Source: Gnetum montanum
Lineage: Eukaryota; Streptophyta; Gnetopsida; Gnetales; Gnetaceae
Assembly (NCBI GenBank): GCA_015680685.1
Contig: MNCI01005181.1
Location: 18,876 to 47,713, forward strand
Reading direction: 5' to 3'
Length of the DNA stretch: 28,838 bases
The notes below the pieces were generated by a model. It worked only from the letters and a program-made list of their open reading frames with translations. It searched no databases and was not told where the DNA came from. The translations under genes were made by a program, and so were the position numbers. How positions within the stretch are numbered: position 1 is the stretch's first letter; the number at the start of each line of letters is the position of its first letter. Of this stretch, positions 20,260-28,838 are shown one piece after another.

Positions 20260-20970
20260 CCCCAAAAGAAGGTGAGATTTCAAGAGGTAGGGACACAAGA
20301 AGAAGTTTAGCCACAAGTACTAAATGAGGAAGATCAAAAAACTAGGGAAAGAGAACAACCATTATTCTTTAGACAAATAGTTTTACCTCCTTTTCATAAA
20401 CAATTACAAGAGGATTTCACAACTAAAGCCCATCTTGAAAAAATATTTAGTGAATTGTATTTCCATATTTCTTTGGAAAAAGTGATAAAATACACACCTC
20501 TTTATGCTAAATACTCAAGGGAATTATGCACTAGAAGAAAAAAGGAAAAAATTCCTAAACAAGTTTATTTGGTTGATAATCTTTCACAACTTATACAAAG
20601 TCATGAAATTCCTAAATATCAAGATCCAAGAGTTCCTACCATTTCAATTAAAATAAATGGACAAGTAATTACAAATGCCTTATTGTATCTAGGAGCTAGT
20701 ATTAATATTATGCCTCTTGAAATGGCTAGGTCACTTGATATAGAGGATATCAAAAGAGTAAACATGACAATATCATTGGCTGATGGATCAAATGACACAC
20801 TAATAGGAATAGTAGAGGGTTTGATAATTAAGGTTGAAAAAGGAAAATACCTAATTGACTTTGTTGTTTTGGAAGTAAAAGATCCTACTTGTTTTCATAT
20901 TATAGTAGGTAGATCTTGGTTAGCTATAGCTAATGCAGTAATTAATTGTACTTCAACTCTTCTTTACTAA
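20260..20970 (+). pseudogene. Retropepsin of element C with the catalytic Asp replaced
   Basis: A KVRFQEVGTQEEV lead with a stop is followed by an open stretch of 200 codons. First comes the Athila/Tat pre-protease region (LPPFHKQLQEDFTTKAHLEK, then YTPLYAKYSRELCTRRKK). Then comes the protease: VPTISIKINGQVI, the active-site segment LYLGASINIMP, ISLADGS, GIVEGLIIKVEKG, FVVLEV and HIIVGRSWLA. In this family the active site is D-L/S-G-A; here the Asp codon is TAT (20686-20688, Tyr), a G-to-T change, so the enzyme would be inactive. The frame is the longest undisturbed one in C. It ends normally at LGR-type plus INCTSTLL. Confidence 0.88.
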
Positions 20971-21229
20971 TCTTACTTTTACACTAAATATATATAATAT
21001 GATAAAAGAAGATCACTTAAATGTAGATTTGAAGGAAGCAAGAATGCTCTACACTCTACCCACTTTAACAATGACACAAGATAGGGAAACCTTAGTGTTG
21101 AATAATTTTAAGAAAGGATCTTTTAGACCCCTCAAATAAAGAAGAACAAGATCTCCTTGATTAGATTTTGAATATGGGCTTAGGGAATATTGGAAAAATA
21201 ATTCAACCTTCAAATAAAGATTCCTTGGA
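20971..21229 (+). other. Protease-RT spacer of element C
   Basis: Plus-strand polyprotein linker. Stops are frequent and no domain is expected or seen here. Confidence 0.5.
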
Positions 21230-22197
21230 TCTTAAAGAACTACCTAGTACACTTAAGTATGTTTTCTTAGATCATAATAAATCATTAATAATAAATTTCC
21301 AGCTTTCTAATGAGCAAGAAAGCAAATTATTATAAGTCTTGCATAGGAAGTTTGCAATATTTTCATGGATTTATAAGGACCTTCACAAAGATATCTCATC
21401 CAACATCTGCCAACATCATATCTATCTAGTGGACAATGTATAATTAGTAATAATTCCCCGAAGATAAATTAATCTAGCTTTAAAACAAATTGTTATGGAT
21501 GAAATCTTAAAACTTTGGAAATAAGGGATTATTTATTCAATAATTGATAGTGAATGGGTAAGCCCCATTACTATAGTTTCAAACAAGGATGGAAAATGGA
21601 GAGTCTATGTAGATTATAGAAGGTTGAACCAAAATATAAAAAAAAGATCATTTTTGATTAACTTATATAGATGAAATTCTAGAAAAATTAGAAGGACATG
21701 ATTATTATTATTATTTGGATGGATTTAGTGATTACAATCAAGTAGCCATTTCCCCTAAAGACCAGCATAAAACAAAATTTACATGTTCTTATGGAACTTT
21801 TGCTTACAAACAAATGTCTTTTGGCCTTTATAATGCATCAGCTACTTTCCAAAAAGCCATGATCTCAGTATTTTTTGATATCTTAGAAGATTATGTTGAA
21901 TTTTTTATGGATGATTTTTCAATCTGTGGGAATACTTATGATGAAACCTTCCAATATCTAGAACATTTCTTAGATAGATTTATTGATAAAATTTAAAATT
22001 AAGTTGGGAAAAGAGTCACTTGATGGTTATTAGTAGCATAGTGTTAGGACATGTTATTTCTAAAGATGGTATAAGGATCGATGATGAGAAAGTAAGAGTC
22101 ATATCTACACTTCTAGCTTCAACTAATTTAAAGAATCTTCGATCTTTTCTAGAACATGTTGGGTATTATAGGAGGTTTATCAAAGACTTTTTTTAAA
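21230..22197 (+). pseudogene. Reverse transcriptase of element C
   Basis: The RT copies element RNA into DNA. The Athila-type N-terminal extension is seen at 21290-21480 (LSNEQESKLL, then KDISSNICQHHIYL). Then come GIIYSIIDSEWVSPI, KWRVYVDYRRLNQ, YLDGFSDYNQVAISP, FTCSYGTFAYKQMSFGL, ASATFQKAM and the catalytic FMDDFS (21904-21921), with both Asp retained. SWEKSHLMV, IVLGHVISKDGI, LRSFLEHVGYYRRFIKDF follow. Breaks: an A8 run at 21638-21645 shifts the frame just before the catalytic part, a second shift lies near 21990, and a T-run near 22190 causes a third. Stops also occur. Length matches the family. Confidence 0.9.
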
Positions 22198-22720
22198 TTT
22201 GCTAAACCATTATACATGATATTAGAAAAAGATGTTTCATTTTTTTGGACTAATGATTGTCAAGAAGAAATCTCAGAATTGAAAAAACAAGTAACCACAA
22301 TCCCTATATTAAATGCACCTAATTGATATTTTCCATTTGATTTGATGTGTGATGCTAGTGACACAACAATAGGGGCAGTTTTAGGACAATACATTGATAA
22401 TAAACCATGAGTGATTTATTGTGTTCAAAATTTTAGACCAATCCCAAGTAAATTATACAACTACAAAAAAAGAATTATTAGCTATTGTATATGATTTAGA
22501 AAAATTTAGACATTATTTAATGGGATATAAAACTAGAGTATATTTTGATCATTAAACCATTAAATTCTTAGCTACAAAGAAAATAGAAAATGCAAAAAAT
22601 AATGAGATGGTGCTTATTAATACAAGAATTTGACCTTGATATTTTAGATAAAAGAGGTAGGGAAAATGTAGTAGCAAATAATCTTTCAATGCTAGAAACT
22701 ACCGATGAGAATTGGACATA
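22198..22720 (+). pseudogene. RNase H of element C
   Basis: RNase H removes the RNA template. Seen in order: KFAKPLYMILEKDVSFFW (connection), FDLMCDASDTTIGAVLGQ with the first catalytic Asp, KELLAIVYDLEKFRHYLMGY with the catalytic Glu, VYFDH with the third Asp, and a KFLATKKIENA segment. Stops at NAPN* and KP* and a frameshift near 22440 break it. Key acidic residues remain but no continuous frame exists. Confidence 0.85.
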
Positions 22721-24140
22721 AGGAGGCTTTCATGATGAATTTCTTGATGAATAACTTTTTTCTACAAGAAAGGATCCTTGGTTTGCTAATATGGTCAACT
22801 ATCTAGCCACCATAAAATCCCTACTAATTGGACTAAGGATGAAAATAAATCTTTCTTACGCACCATATCTAGGTACGTTTGGATTAGCCTATATCTCTAT
22901 TGAATATGCAAAGATAACATAGCAAGAAGATGTGTGGCTAAGAATGAACAACAAGAGACTCTACAAATGTGCCATGATGATTTAGGGGGTGGCCACTTTC
23001 ATAATAAACATACTGCTATCAAAATCCTTAAAAGTGGATTTTACTGGCCCTTAATTTTTTAAGATGCACATAAGTATGTGTAGTAATGTGATAAATATCA
23101 ACAAATGGAAGCCTTAACAAAAGATATGAAATGCCCTTAAAACCAATTTTAATAGCCAAACCATTTGATGTATGGGGTATAGACATTTTAGGAAAATTTC
23201 CACCATCTAATGGATGTCAATACATTTTGATTTGTATCAACTATGTCACCAAATGGGTAGAAGAAAAAGCCATCCCAACAAATGATGTTAAGGTAATTCT
23301 AGCATATCTTAGGGAAAATATTTTAACACACTTTGGAACTCCATTGGTAATCATTAATGATTAAGGAATAAATTTTTTAATAAAATAATGGAAAATATCC
23401 TTAATTCTTGTGGAATCCAACATAAGATAGCTACAACATATCATCCTCTAAAAAATGTCCTAGTTGAAAATTCTAATATAATTATCTTGAATACATTAAC
23501 AAAGATTGTATGTACTAAATGGAAGGATTGGTCAAAAAAATTACAAGACACACTTTGGACTTATAGGATTACCTATAAACCAAGTTTAGGATATTTACCT
23601 TATCAATTGGTTTATAGTAAGTTATGTCTATTACATGTTGAACTTAAATATCAATATTTATGGTTAGTCCAAAAACTTACTTTTGATGAAGACATGAACC
23701 AAGCCTCTTGAATTAATTAACTTTACAAACTTGAAAAAATGAGGCTACATGCTCTTGACAAGAAAATAATTATAAAGAAACAAATAAAGACATTACATGA
23801 TAAGAGTATCTTTTAAAAACACTTTTCCATAGATGATAATGTTCTTCTCTACAATATGAGATTATGTAAATTTCTAGGGAAATTAAAAACTAGGTGAGAA
23901 GTCCCTTATTTAGTTGTTCAACTCCATGATAATGGAAGCATTCTCATATCACCTATTGATGATTCCTCAAATACATTCCTAGTTAATGGAGAAAGGTGTA
24001 AGTTATATTATCAACATCACATTGAGGAACCCAGAGAAGATGCACTAGTAAAGCTAAGTAAAGCAATTTATCCCACTATCAATGAATTACATGACAACAA
24101 TCCATTAGAAGTCTTAGCTTTCAAATATACTTCTCAATAA
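22721..24140 (+). pseudogene. Integrase of element C
   Basis: The integrase inserts element DNA into the host. PWFANMVNYL leads into the HHCC zinc domain, with CHDDLGGGHF retained but the Cys pair damaged (one Cys is Tyr, with stops beside it, near 23080). The core shows FDVWGIDILG (first Asp codon 23182-23184), QYILICINYVTKWVE, FGTPLVIIND (second Asp 23359-23361, followed by TAA where the family has Gln/Gly), then TTYHPLKNVLVENSN with the catalytic Glu at 23466-23468. The Asp-Glu distance is 107 nt, one short of the D35E spacing, so a 1-nt deletion is implied. WKDWSKKLQDTLWTYR and SPYRLV-like LPYQLVYSK follow. The C-terminal region keeps NVLLYNMRLCKFLGKLKTR and NTFLVNGERCKLYY. Confidence 0.9.
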
Positions 24141-24410
24141 GACTCTTATCTCACAGAGTAAACTAATAAAGAAGTATTTATAGTCTACAAATTTTACCTT
24201 GAAAGGTGGCTAAATAGCTCAATTTAAGGTAATGCTTGGATGAGTCACTAAGGTGGAAAGGGTATGTTATATTGGACCTAGTTTCTTTAGTGGTAAAGGC
24301 ATCTACCAATATCAAGGAAGATCAATGCCATGTTATTAATCCTTATAAAATGAATTTGGCTTCCATAAGAACCAAATGATTGAAGTCAATCAAATATTTA
24401 ATTTCTTGTG

Positions 24411-24487
24411 AAAAAAAAGAAAAGAAAAAGAAAAAAATTAAAATAGAGAAAAAAAGAAAGAAAAGAAAAAAAGAAGAAGAAAAAGAT
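24411..24487 (+). repeat. 77-bp near-pure A/G tract
   Basis: Almost only A and G with short A and AAG/AAAG runs, just downstream of the integrase remains. Athila-type elements often have A-rich tracts between pol and the 3' LTR. The encoded lysine run (EKKKKK) is a by-product. Confidence 0.8.
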
Positions 24488-25170
24488 GGTCCCACAAAAA
24501 CCTTCAATCATGAGTTGAGCCACAGTCCCACAAGAACCTTAAAGGTGAGGAAATGCTCTAAGCACATAATTTCCAGCATTCCATAAGAACCTCCTTCTAT
24601 GAGTAGTGTTAAAGGGTTAGGCAATGATTACCAATCAAATAATGATGCCACTACCTTAGAACTAGGATATAACATTGTTAGCAAAGTAGTGAATCCTCCA
24701 TAATCAGTATCTTAATGGGTGCCTTCACTTCTAATCATTCCTCTTACTTTGTTATTTAGTTACTTTGCTTTTGCTTCTTTGTACTCTTTAGAATATTATT
24801 TTCTTTTTTCTTTTGTCTTTACCTTGTCTTTAACTTTTTCTATTTCTCTTTTTTTATTTTGTTGAGTTATCTTCCTTTTCTTTTCTTTTTTTGCATGATT
24901 ATCTCTTTTGACTAGTGATACTTTTGTGTATAGGTTTTCTTTGTGTTTCCCATCATGTCTTCCATAGGCATTGGTGGTCGAGATCCCTACTATGATGAAA
25001 AATGATGGACACTAAGACTCATTCACCCATTACCTTTTGTACCCTCTCAATCATTTGGATATATAAAACCTAGGGAAATTCTTGCTTTTGGTATATCCTT
25101 TGACCATGTTTCCTTTTAATAATTTATATTTTCTAATTAACCTAGGTATGTTACATACCTTAGTTTAATT

Positions 25171-25180
25171 AAAGGGGGAT
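25171..25180 (+). other. Candidate polypurine tract of element C
   Basis: AAAGGGGGAT is the only strong G-rich purine run in C's tail. No TG follows directly, so the call is weak. Confidence 0.3.
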
Positions 25181-25782
25181 AAAAAATTAATAAATGATAT
25201 GATAGTAGGGTATAAACAACTTGGAAGCTAAGCCAAAAACAAGTTCGGGAATGAGTTAGATGTAAATAATGCATTTTAGATTCTTAAATCATAAGAAAGG
25301 TTTAAACCTTGAGTTTATAAGACATTTTTACACCTAATGAAATAAACCCCATGAGGTGATGTTAAGTCCAATCAATCCTAGGTAGGGCCTTCCTAACTAA
25401 GTTATATGTGGACTCATATCCAATAATAAGAATTTATTATCAATAGAGGAATAAGAATATGTACATAATTAGCAAATAAATATTTAGATCTTTAGACAAT
25501 GAAAAATTTTAATTTTTGTTTTAATGTTGGATAGTGAATGTTAATGATCCTATTCTTGTTAAATGTCTACATGTTTTTAATGTACTAAATTTTGAAATAG
25601 CTAAAAGGATATCTTAGAATGGTACTAACATAATTTTATTTTTCTTATAGTTGTGTGTCTATTAATGTTTATTTTATTTTCACCTTTATGACCAAGAACT
25701 AGCTAAAGGCTCATCGAGGGCTATGTTAAACTCCAAATTGGTTTAATTTTTAAATAAGTGATGAGACGTGACATGCACTGTG

Positions 25783-25845
25783 CCGCGATATCGCGGCCGC
25801 CGCGATATCGCGTCTTCCCCTGCGATATCGCGTACGCGATATCGC
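25783..25845. promoter_or_regulatory. CGCGATATCGCG palindrome array in U3 of LTR B
   Basis: Three perfect palindromes occur within 63 bp: CCGCGATATCGCGG (25783-25796), CGCGATATCGCG (25801-25812) and a 24-bp one (25822-25845) made of two GATATC cores around GTAC. It lies directly upstream of the TATA box and makes up most of U3. A binding site for dimeric factors or a methylation-sensitive element are both possible. Confidence 0.75.
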
Positions 25846-25860
25846 GGTCCGCCACCATAT

Positions 25861-25870
25861 CTATAAATAG
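25861..25870 (+). promoter_or_regulatory. TATA box of LTR B
   Basis: CTATAAATAG about 103 bp from the LTR start, followed by GAGGCGGCAC. Conserved in the other two LTRs. Confidence 0.75.
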
Positions 25871-26035
25871 GAGGCGGCACTCCCTTCATTTCCCAATCCT
25901 GGCTAGAAGTAGCAAAGCTCTGGCAGATTGATCACTCCAGAGTTAGAATTTTTCCCATGTGCCCACAGTAGGAGTCCTAGAGTGAATGGCTCTTTATTCG
26001 AGCAGCTTGTAACCTGAACCCAAGTTGTGTACAGC

Positions 26036-26041
26036 AATAAA
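26036..26041 (+). terminator. AATAAA poly(A) signal of LTR B
   Basis: AGCAATAAAGA matches the LTR A site at the same distance from the TATA box. Confidence 0.6.
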
Positions 26042-26110
26042 GAAGAACTTGATTGGATAAACCTTGCAGTACATGGTTTTATTATTGTTTATTTACTGCT
26101 TTCCTAGTAT

Positions 26111-26178
26111 GAACAAGTACAACTTGATTACGAGCGTCTACGGACGTGTATGGCTAGTCAAGGAATCAGCTGCTTTTC
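26111..26178 (+). repeat. Structured LTR unit B1
   Basis: Middle helix CTTGA (26123-26127)/TCAAG (26158-26162) and apical hairpin CGTC-TACG-GACG (26135-26146) pair fully. The outer arms are decayed (GAACAAG versus CTTTTC). Confidence 0.65.
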
Positions 26179-26185
26179 GCAACGC

Positions 26186-26309
26186 ATGAGTACGACTTGA
26201 TTACTAGCATTGGCTGCTTGGTAACCCAGTAGCGTATTCCAGGATTCTGCGCTTGGTAATCCCAGTGGTAGTCCAATGTGTACGGCTAGTCAAGGAATCG
26301 GCTACTCAT
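26186..26309 (+). repeat. Structured LTR unit B2 with a loop insertion
   Basis: Outer arms ATGAGTA/TACTCAT, then CGA/TCG and CTTGA/TCAAG, all pair. About 60 extra bases (with GCTTGGTAA...CCCAGT repeated) replace the apical hairpin, so the ends pair although the middle was changed. Confidence 0.65.
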
Positions 26310-26327
26310 TGCTAGGCTAGAACGTGT

Positions 26328-26394
26328 GATAAGTACGACTTAGTTACGAGCACCCACGGGTGTGTACGGCTAGCTAAGGAATCGGCTGCTTATC
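26328..26394 (+). repeat. Structured LTR unit B3
   Basis: Outer arms GATAAG/CTTATC, inner CGA/TCG, middle helix CTTAG (26339-26343)/CTAAG (26374-26378) and apical CACC-CACG-GGTG (26351-26362) all pair. Bases differ from A2 and B1 on both sides of each helix. Confidence 0.7.
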
Positions 26395-26819
26395 ACACTT
26401 AAGCTAAATAGGTGCCTCAGTACGACCACTTTGAGCACTTGCGTTACGTGTGGTGATCCCAGTAACGATTAGCGTTTGGTAAGCCACAGTTGCATAGTTC
26501 AGGGTGTGTCCGGTAAGTGGGAACGGATGCTGACGCTAGTTAACTTAGACTTAGGACATTAGTTAGAGTTAGCTTAGTTTCTCAACCCTTTCCTCTGATA
26601 GCATAGAAGATAAACCCGAAAATACCAAAAAAATCACATACCTCAGACTTGCTTAACCATACACCGTGACACTTACAAGCAAGCCTGTGAAGACAATGAA
26701 CGATTAACCCCAAGTGTTTCTTGTGGTATTAAGGCATTTAGTCTGCGGAGTTCGACCGGATCGCGCGTGCACGCTTGTATTCGTATGGTTGAGTGTAGGG
26801 GTACCTCGCCACTCATCAT

Positions 26820-26837
26820 TGGCACCATTGCCGGGGA
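26820..26837 (+). other. Primer-binding site, tRNA-Asp type
   Basis: TGGCACCATTGCCGGGG starts two bases after the LTR end. The complement of the 3' end of plant tRNA-Asp is TGGCGCCGTTGCCGGGG, so the site matches except for two changes, both CG to CA. tRNA-Asp priming is usual for Athila-type elements. Confidence 0.9.
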
Positions 26838-26938
26838 CTAAGTGTTTTTTATGCCAATTGAACATAAGGGATATCACTCACATCGTTGTGAGCCTAAAAC
26901 GAATCTTAGGGTTAATCAGTTAATTCAGAACATAAATA

Positions 26939-28838
26939 ATGGTGAAAGTTAGCACACCATTAGAAATGGCTTCTTCTCATGCAATCAACTCACCCAAGGA
27001 CAATACATGAGAAATTCAGGATCATACGCATAACCCATATCAGCCAAGTCCTAAATAGTATTCGATAACTTATACTCATCCCGATGAGTATACCCCTAAT
27101 TACACTTTTACTCTCCATCAAGATGAACAGTTGCGCTAGAGAGATTCGCTTGGTAATATAGTTTTACCACCAGATAGATCCGTTCCGAATATGCTTCTCC
27201 GTGAATTGGCACAGATTGGCATGCAGGACTTATTCGCTGAATACGTTGCTGGAATATATCGCATAAGGGATTATCATCCCACAAATGCCCAACGTATTCA
27301 GGACACAAGGCAGGAGAGCCAACATTCACTATTGAAGGGCAAGGTTCCCCACGTCATTAGTGAAATAGGAGAAGAGGAACCCCTCACGATGGGTTTCTTA
27401 GAAAATGATGTTCCTCCTCATCACTCTAGTGAAGAGGTTAGGCATCAGGGCCTTAGATCAACAATACATATTCCAGGCTCTGATCCCCATGAGCACCAGC
27501 TGTTCACGGTAGGAACAACTACTCACACTAATGATGGACTCGTTGATCGTCACAACGATCGGGGCCGAAGCAGCCAAAGAGAAGGCAAGAAACATCACCA
27601 TGGTGATGGATCCCCTTCTTCTTCTCCTTCATCTCATAATTCACCCTCTCCTTCCACATCTGGATGCAGCCACCATGAGCATAACACGGAGAGTAAAGGT
27701 AAAAGAGATGAAATGCCTCGACAGGAAGGTCGAGAGGAGTTAGGACAAGGGTAAGGATGTAGGGAGAGTAGGGAACCACCACGTAGACATCACAGACGTC
27801 ATGAAAGAGATGATCATGATGAACCCCTATTCGCAACCCGAAGCATGCTTGATATCAGAGAGGCAGTTAGGATTCCCACAAGGCATTTAAAGGACAGTAG
27901 GATCAAGCATTTGGACATAAATAATATCCCACGTTTTGAAGGGGGATACAACGCTAATCCTCAGCATCATTTACAGGCATTCCATGATGCCTGTGCCTTG
28001 CAGAACATTGATAGTGAGTGGCAGAAGCTTAAGTTGTTCCCAAGGACACTCACCAAAGAAGCAGAGAGCTGGTACCGGTCCTTAGAACCGGAAATGATCC
28101 GGAGGTGGAGTACGATGCTTGAATTGTTCAACAATAAATATCAAGCGTACTCCAGAGTGTCCAACTTGCGTAAGCAGATCCAAAGCTGGAAACAAGGAGC
28201 TTATGAATCCTTGGATGCTGCCATGGCCTGTTACTACACACTGCTACATTGTTGTCCGGGCCATGGGTACGCTAAACAGGATCAACTTCACCACCTCGTG
28301 GATGGGCTACAAAATGAAACGAGAAGAACTCTTGGGACTTACGCCCAAGGGAGACTCTCCCAATTAAGAGCCCATAAAGTTGAAGTTTTGTTGGAACAAG
28401 TAGCACGAGAAGAGGGTGAGCTACGTAAAAGAGAAAGTGCAGAGGAATACAACTGCTATCCCTCCCTTCGCAAGAAGGGAGTGAAATTCTGTGATGAGGA
28501 GGATGAGTTACCACTCGAAGAATTGGTGAACCGGAAAACCGTGCCGATCCAAAAGTTAACAACAGAGGTATCGGCTAAGGTAGACCAAATGTGGGATTCC
28601 TTAAACTCATGAATAGAAACAGTCCTAAAAATCGTAGAGGAGTCTAAGGATGAGCAAAGTAGTGACAAAGGAAAAGTCAAGCAGAGAAACTTTAACCCTG
28701 CACATAACAAGGGTAAGGGAAAGACCTTTAACTCCGATGAGGCTGAAAACTCTGATTCAAACGATGATAGTGGATGTGAGGTCTGCTACTATGACCATCC
28801 TAAGGGATGTTGTCCAATTATCTCACATCTGCAGGAGT
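26939..28838 (+). pseudogene. Gag of element B (5' part; runs off the window)
   Basis: From ATG 26939 (MVKVSTPLEMASS) one frame continues 633 codons to the window end without any frameshift. Five stops interrupt it: TGA 27008-27010, TAG 27056-27058, TAG 27137-27139, TAA 27752-27754 and TGA 28610-28612. Each is one C-to-T step from Arg or Gln. After a poorly conserved, His/Ser/Arg-rich N-terminal region (about residues 1-300), the Gag core starts near residue 330: IPRFEGGYNANPQHHLQAF, WQKLKLFPRTLTKEAESWY, FNNKYQAYSR, LRKQIQSWKQ, YESLDAAM and QLHHLVDGLQNE. A CX2CX3HX4C zinc knuckle, CEVCYYDHPKGCC (28775-28813), follows near residue 613. It is Athila-like; protease and the rest should lie to the right of the window. 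Confidence 0.9.

Larger units (their letters stand above)
18630..25758 (+). mobile_element. Element C: decayed Athila-like Ty3/gypsy retrotransposon
   Basis: Plus-strand gag, protease, reverse transcriptase, RNase H and integrase remains follow in Ty3/gypsy order over about 5.3 kb, then a 1.6-kb non-coding tail. Motifs such as FMDDFS in the reverse transcriptase and FDVWGID in the integrase point to the Athila side. No 5' LTR or PBS is visible: D's right LTR ends about 225 bp before the gag start, so D probably inserted into C's 5' leader (or C is truncated). Element B is inserted at the right edge, so C's 3' LTR may lie beyond or be split. Stops and homopolymer-run frameshifts make it clearly dead and probably among the oldest layers. 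Confidence 0.8.
24141..25758 (+). other. Non-coding 3' tail of element C, possible start of its 3' LTR
   Basis: No domain. It has a homopurine run (24411-24487), a pyrimidine-rich stretch at about 24780-24895 and AT-rich DNA. A small frame starting MSSIGIGGRDPYYDE at about 24957 is unrecognised and short. AAAGGGGGAT at 25171-25180 could be the polypurine tract of C, with a possible TG start at about 25195, but no second copy exists to test this. Confidence 0.45.
25759..26818 (+). mobile_element. 5' LTR of element B (1060 bp)
   Basis: Begins TGATGAG and ends CTCATCA, followed after one base by a primer-binding site, so it is a 5' LTR. It shares the whole plan of LTR A: palindrome cluster, TATA box, AATAAA, structured units (three here), and a conserved last ~400 bp. 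The 5 bp before it are ATAAG, the expected left target duplication. It is the best preserved copy of the family in the window, with the most intact CGCGATATCGCG palindromes. Confidence 0.95.

Noticed and set aside
24380-24586. Lysine-rich ORF
   Set aside because: It is the translation of the homopurine tract; nothing supports a protein.
26820-26837. tRNA-Asp gene fragment
   Set aside because: Only the 3' end complement is present, directly after an LTR, so it is a primer-binding site and not a tRNA gene.
27528-28710. Several minus-strand and alternative-frame ORFs of 70-100 codons
   Set aside because: They overlap the conserved Gag frame of element B and are shadows of its codon use.

Overview
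The window looks like intergenic nuclear DNA of a seed plant with a large, repeat-rich genome. I recognise no host gene, rRNA or tRNA gene. Nearly everything that can be identified is Ty3/gypsy LTR-retrotransposon DNA of the Athila and Tat/Ogre types. The elements are nested, and most are riddled with stop codons. The plant assignment rests on the Athila/Tat-type protein motifs, a primer-binding site complementary to plant tRNA-Asp, and the AT-rich composition. I cannot name the species.

Layout. (1) 1-3076 is the 3' end of element A (+ strand): an internal 3' region, a polypurine tract, and a 950-bp 3' LTR. (2) 3077-18629 reads as one old minus-strand, Tat-like element D. Two diverged direct repeats (about 3.1-4.65 kb and 17.1-18.63 kb) look like its LTRs. 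Between them, on the minus strand, lie a 5' region with a duplicated ~490-bp unit, an unrecognised ORF, gag, and a retropepsin. No reverse transcriptase, RNase H or integrase follows. That space holds 29-bp minisatellites and a 3.4-kb array of ~188-bp units, each with an imperfect hairpin. An unrecognised coding-like stretch sits beside the left LTR. (3) A minus-strand solo LTR of the A/B family (15724-16570) is inserted in D's 5' region, with a perfect 5-bp target duplication GGTAG. (4) 18.63-25.76 kb is element C (+ strand), a decayed Athila-like gag-pro-RT-RH-IN element. (5) 25759-28838 is the 5' end of element B (+ strand), same family as A: a 1060-bp LTR, tRNA-Asp PBS, and a gag frame running off the window.

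The A/B/solo LTR family carries the most unusual signals. U3 is very short (TATA box about 105 bp from the LTR start) and is largely made of CGCGATATCGCG-type palindromes. Downstream of the poly(A) signal, LTRs A and B carry two and three copies of a ~65-nt unit that folds into the same multi-helix stem-loop. Paired positions in several helices change together between copies. The solo LTR lacks these units.

How the parts work together: in life these elements are transcribed from the LTR, translated as Gag-Pol, primed by tRNA-Asp and integrated with a 5-bp target duplication. Every copy seen here is defective or truncated by the window. B is the least damaged: its gag stays in one frame and is interrupted only by stops that C-to-T change could explain.
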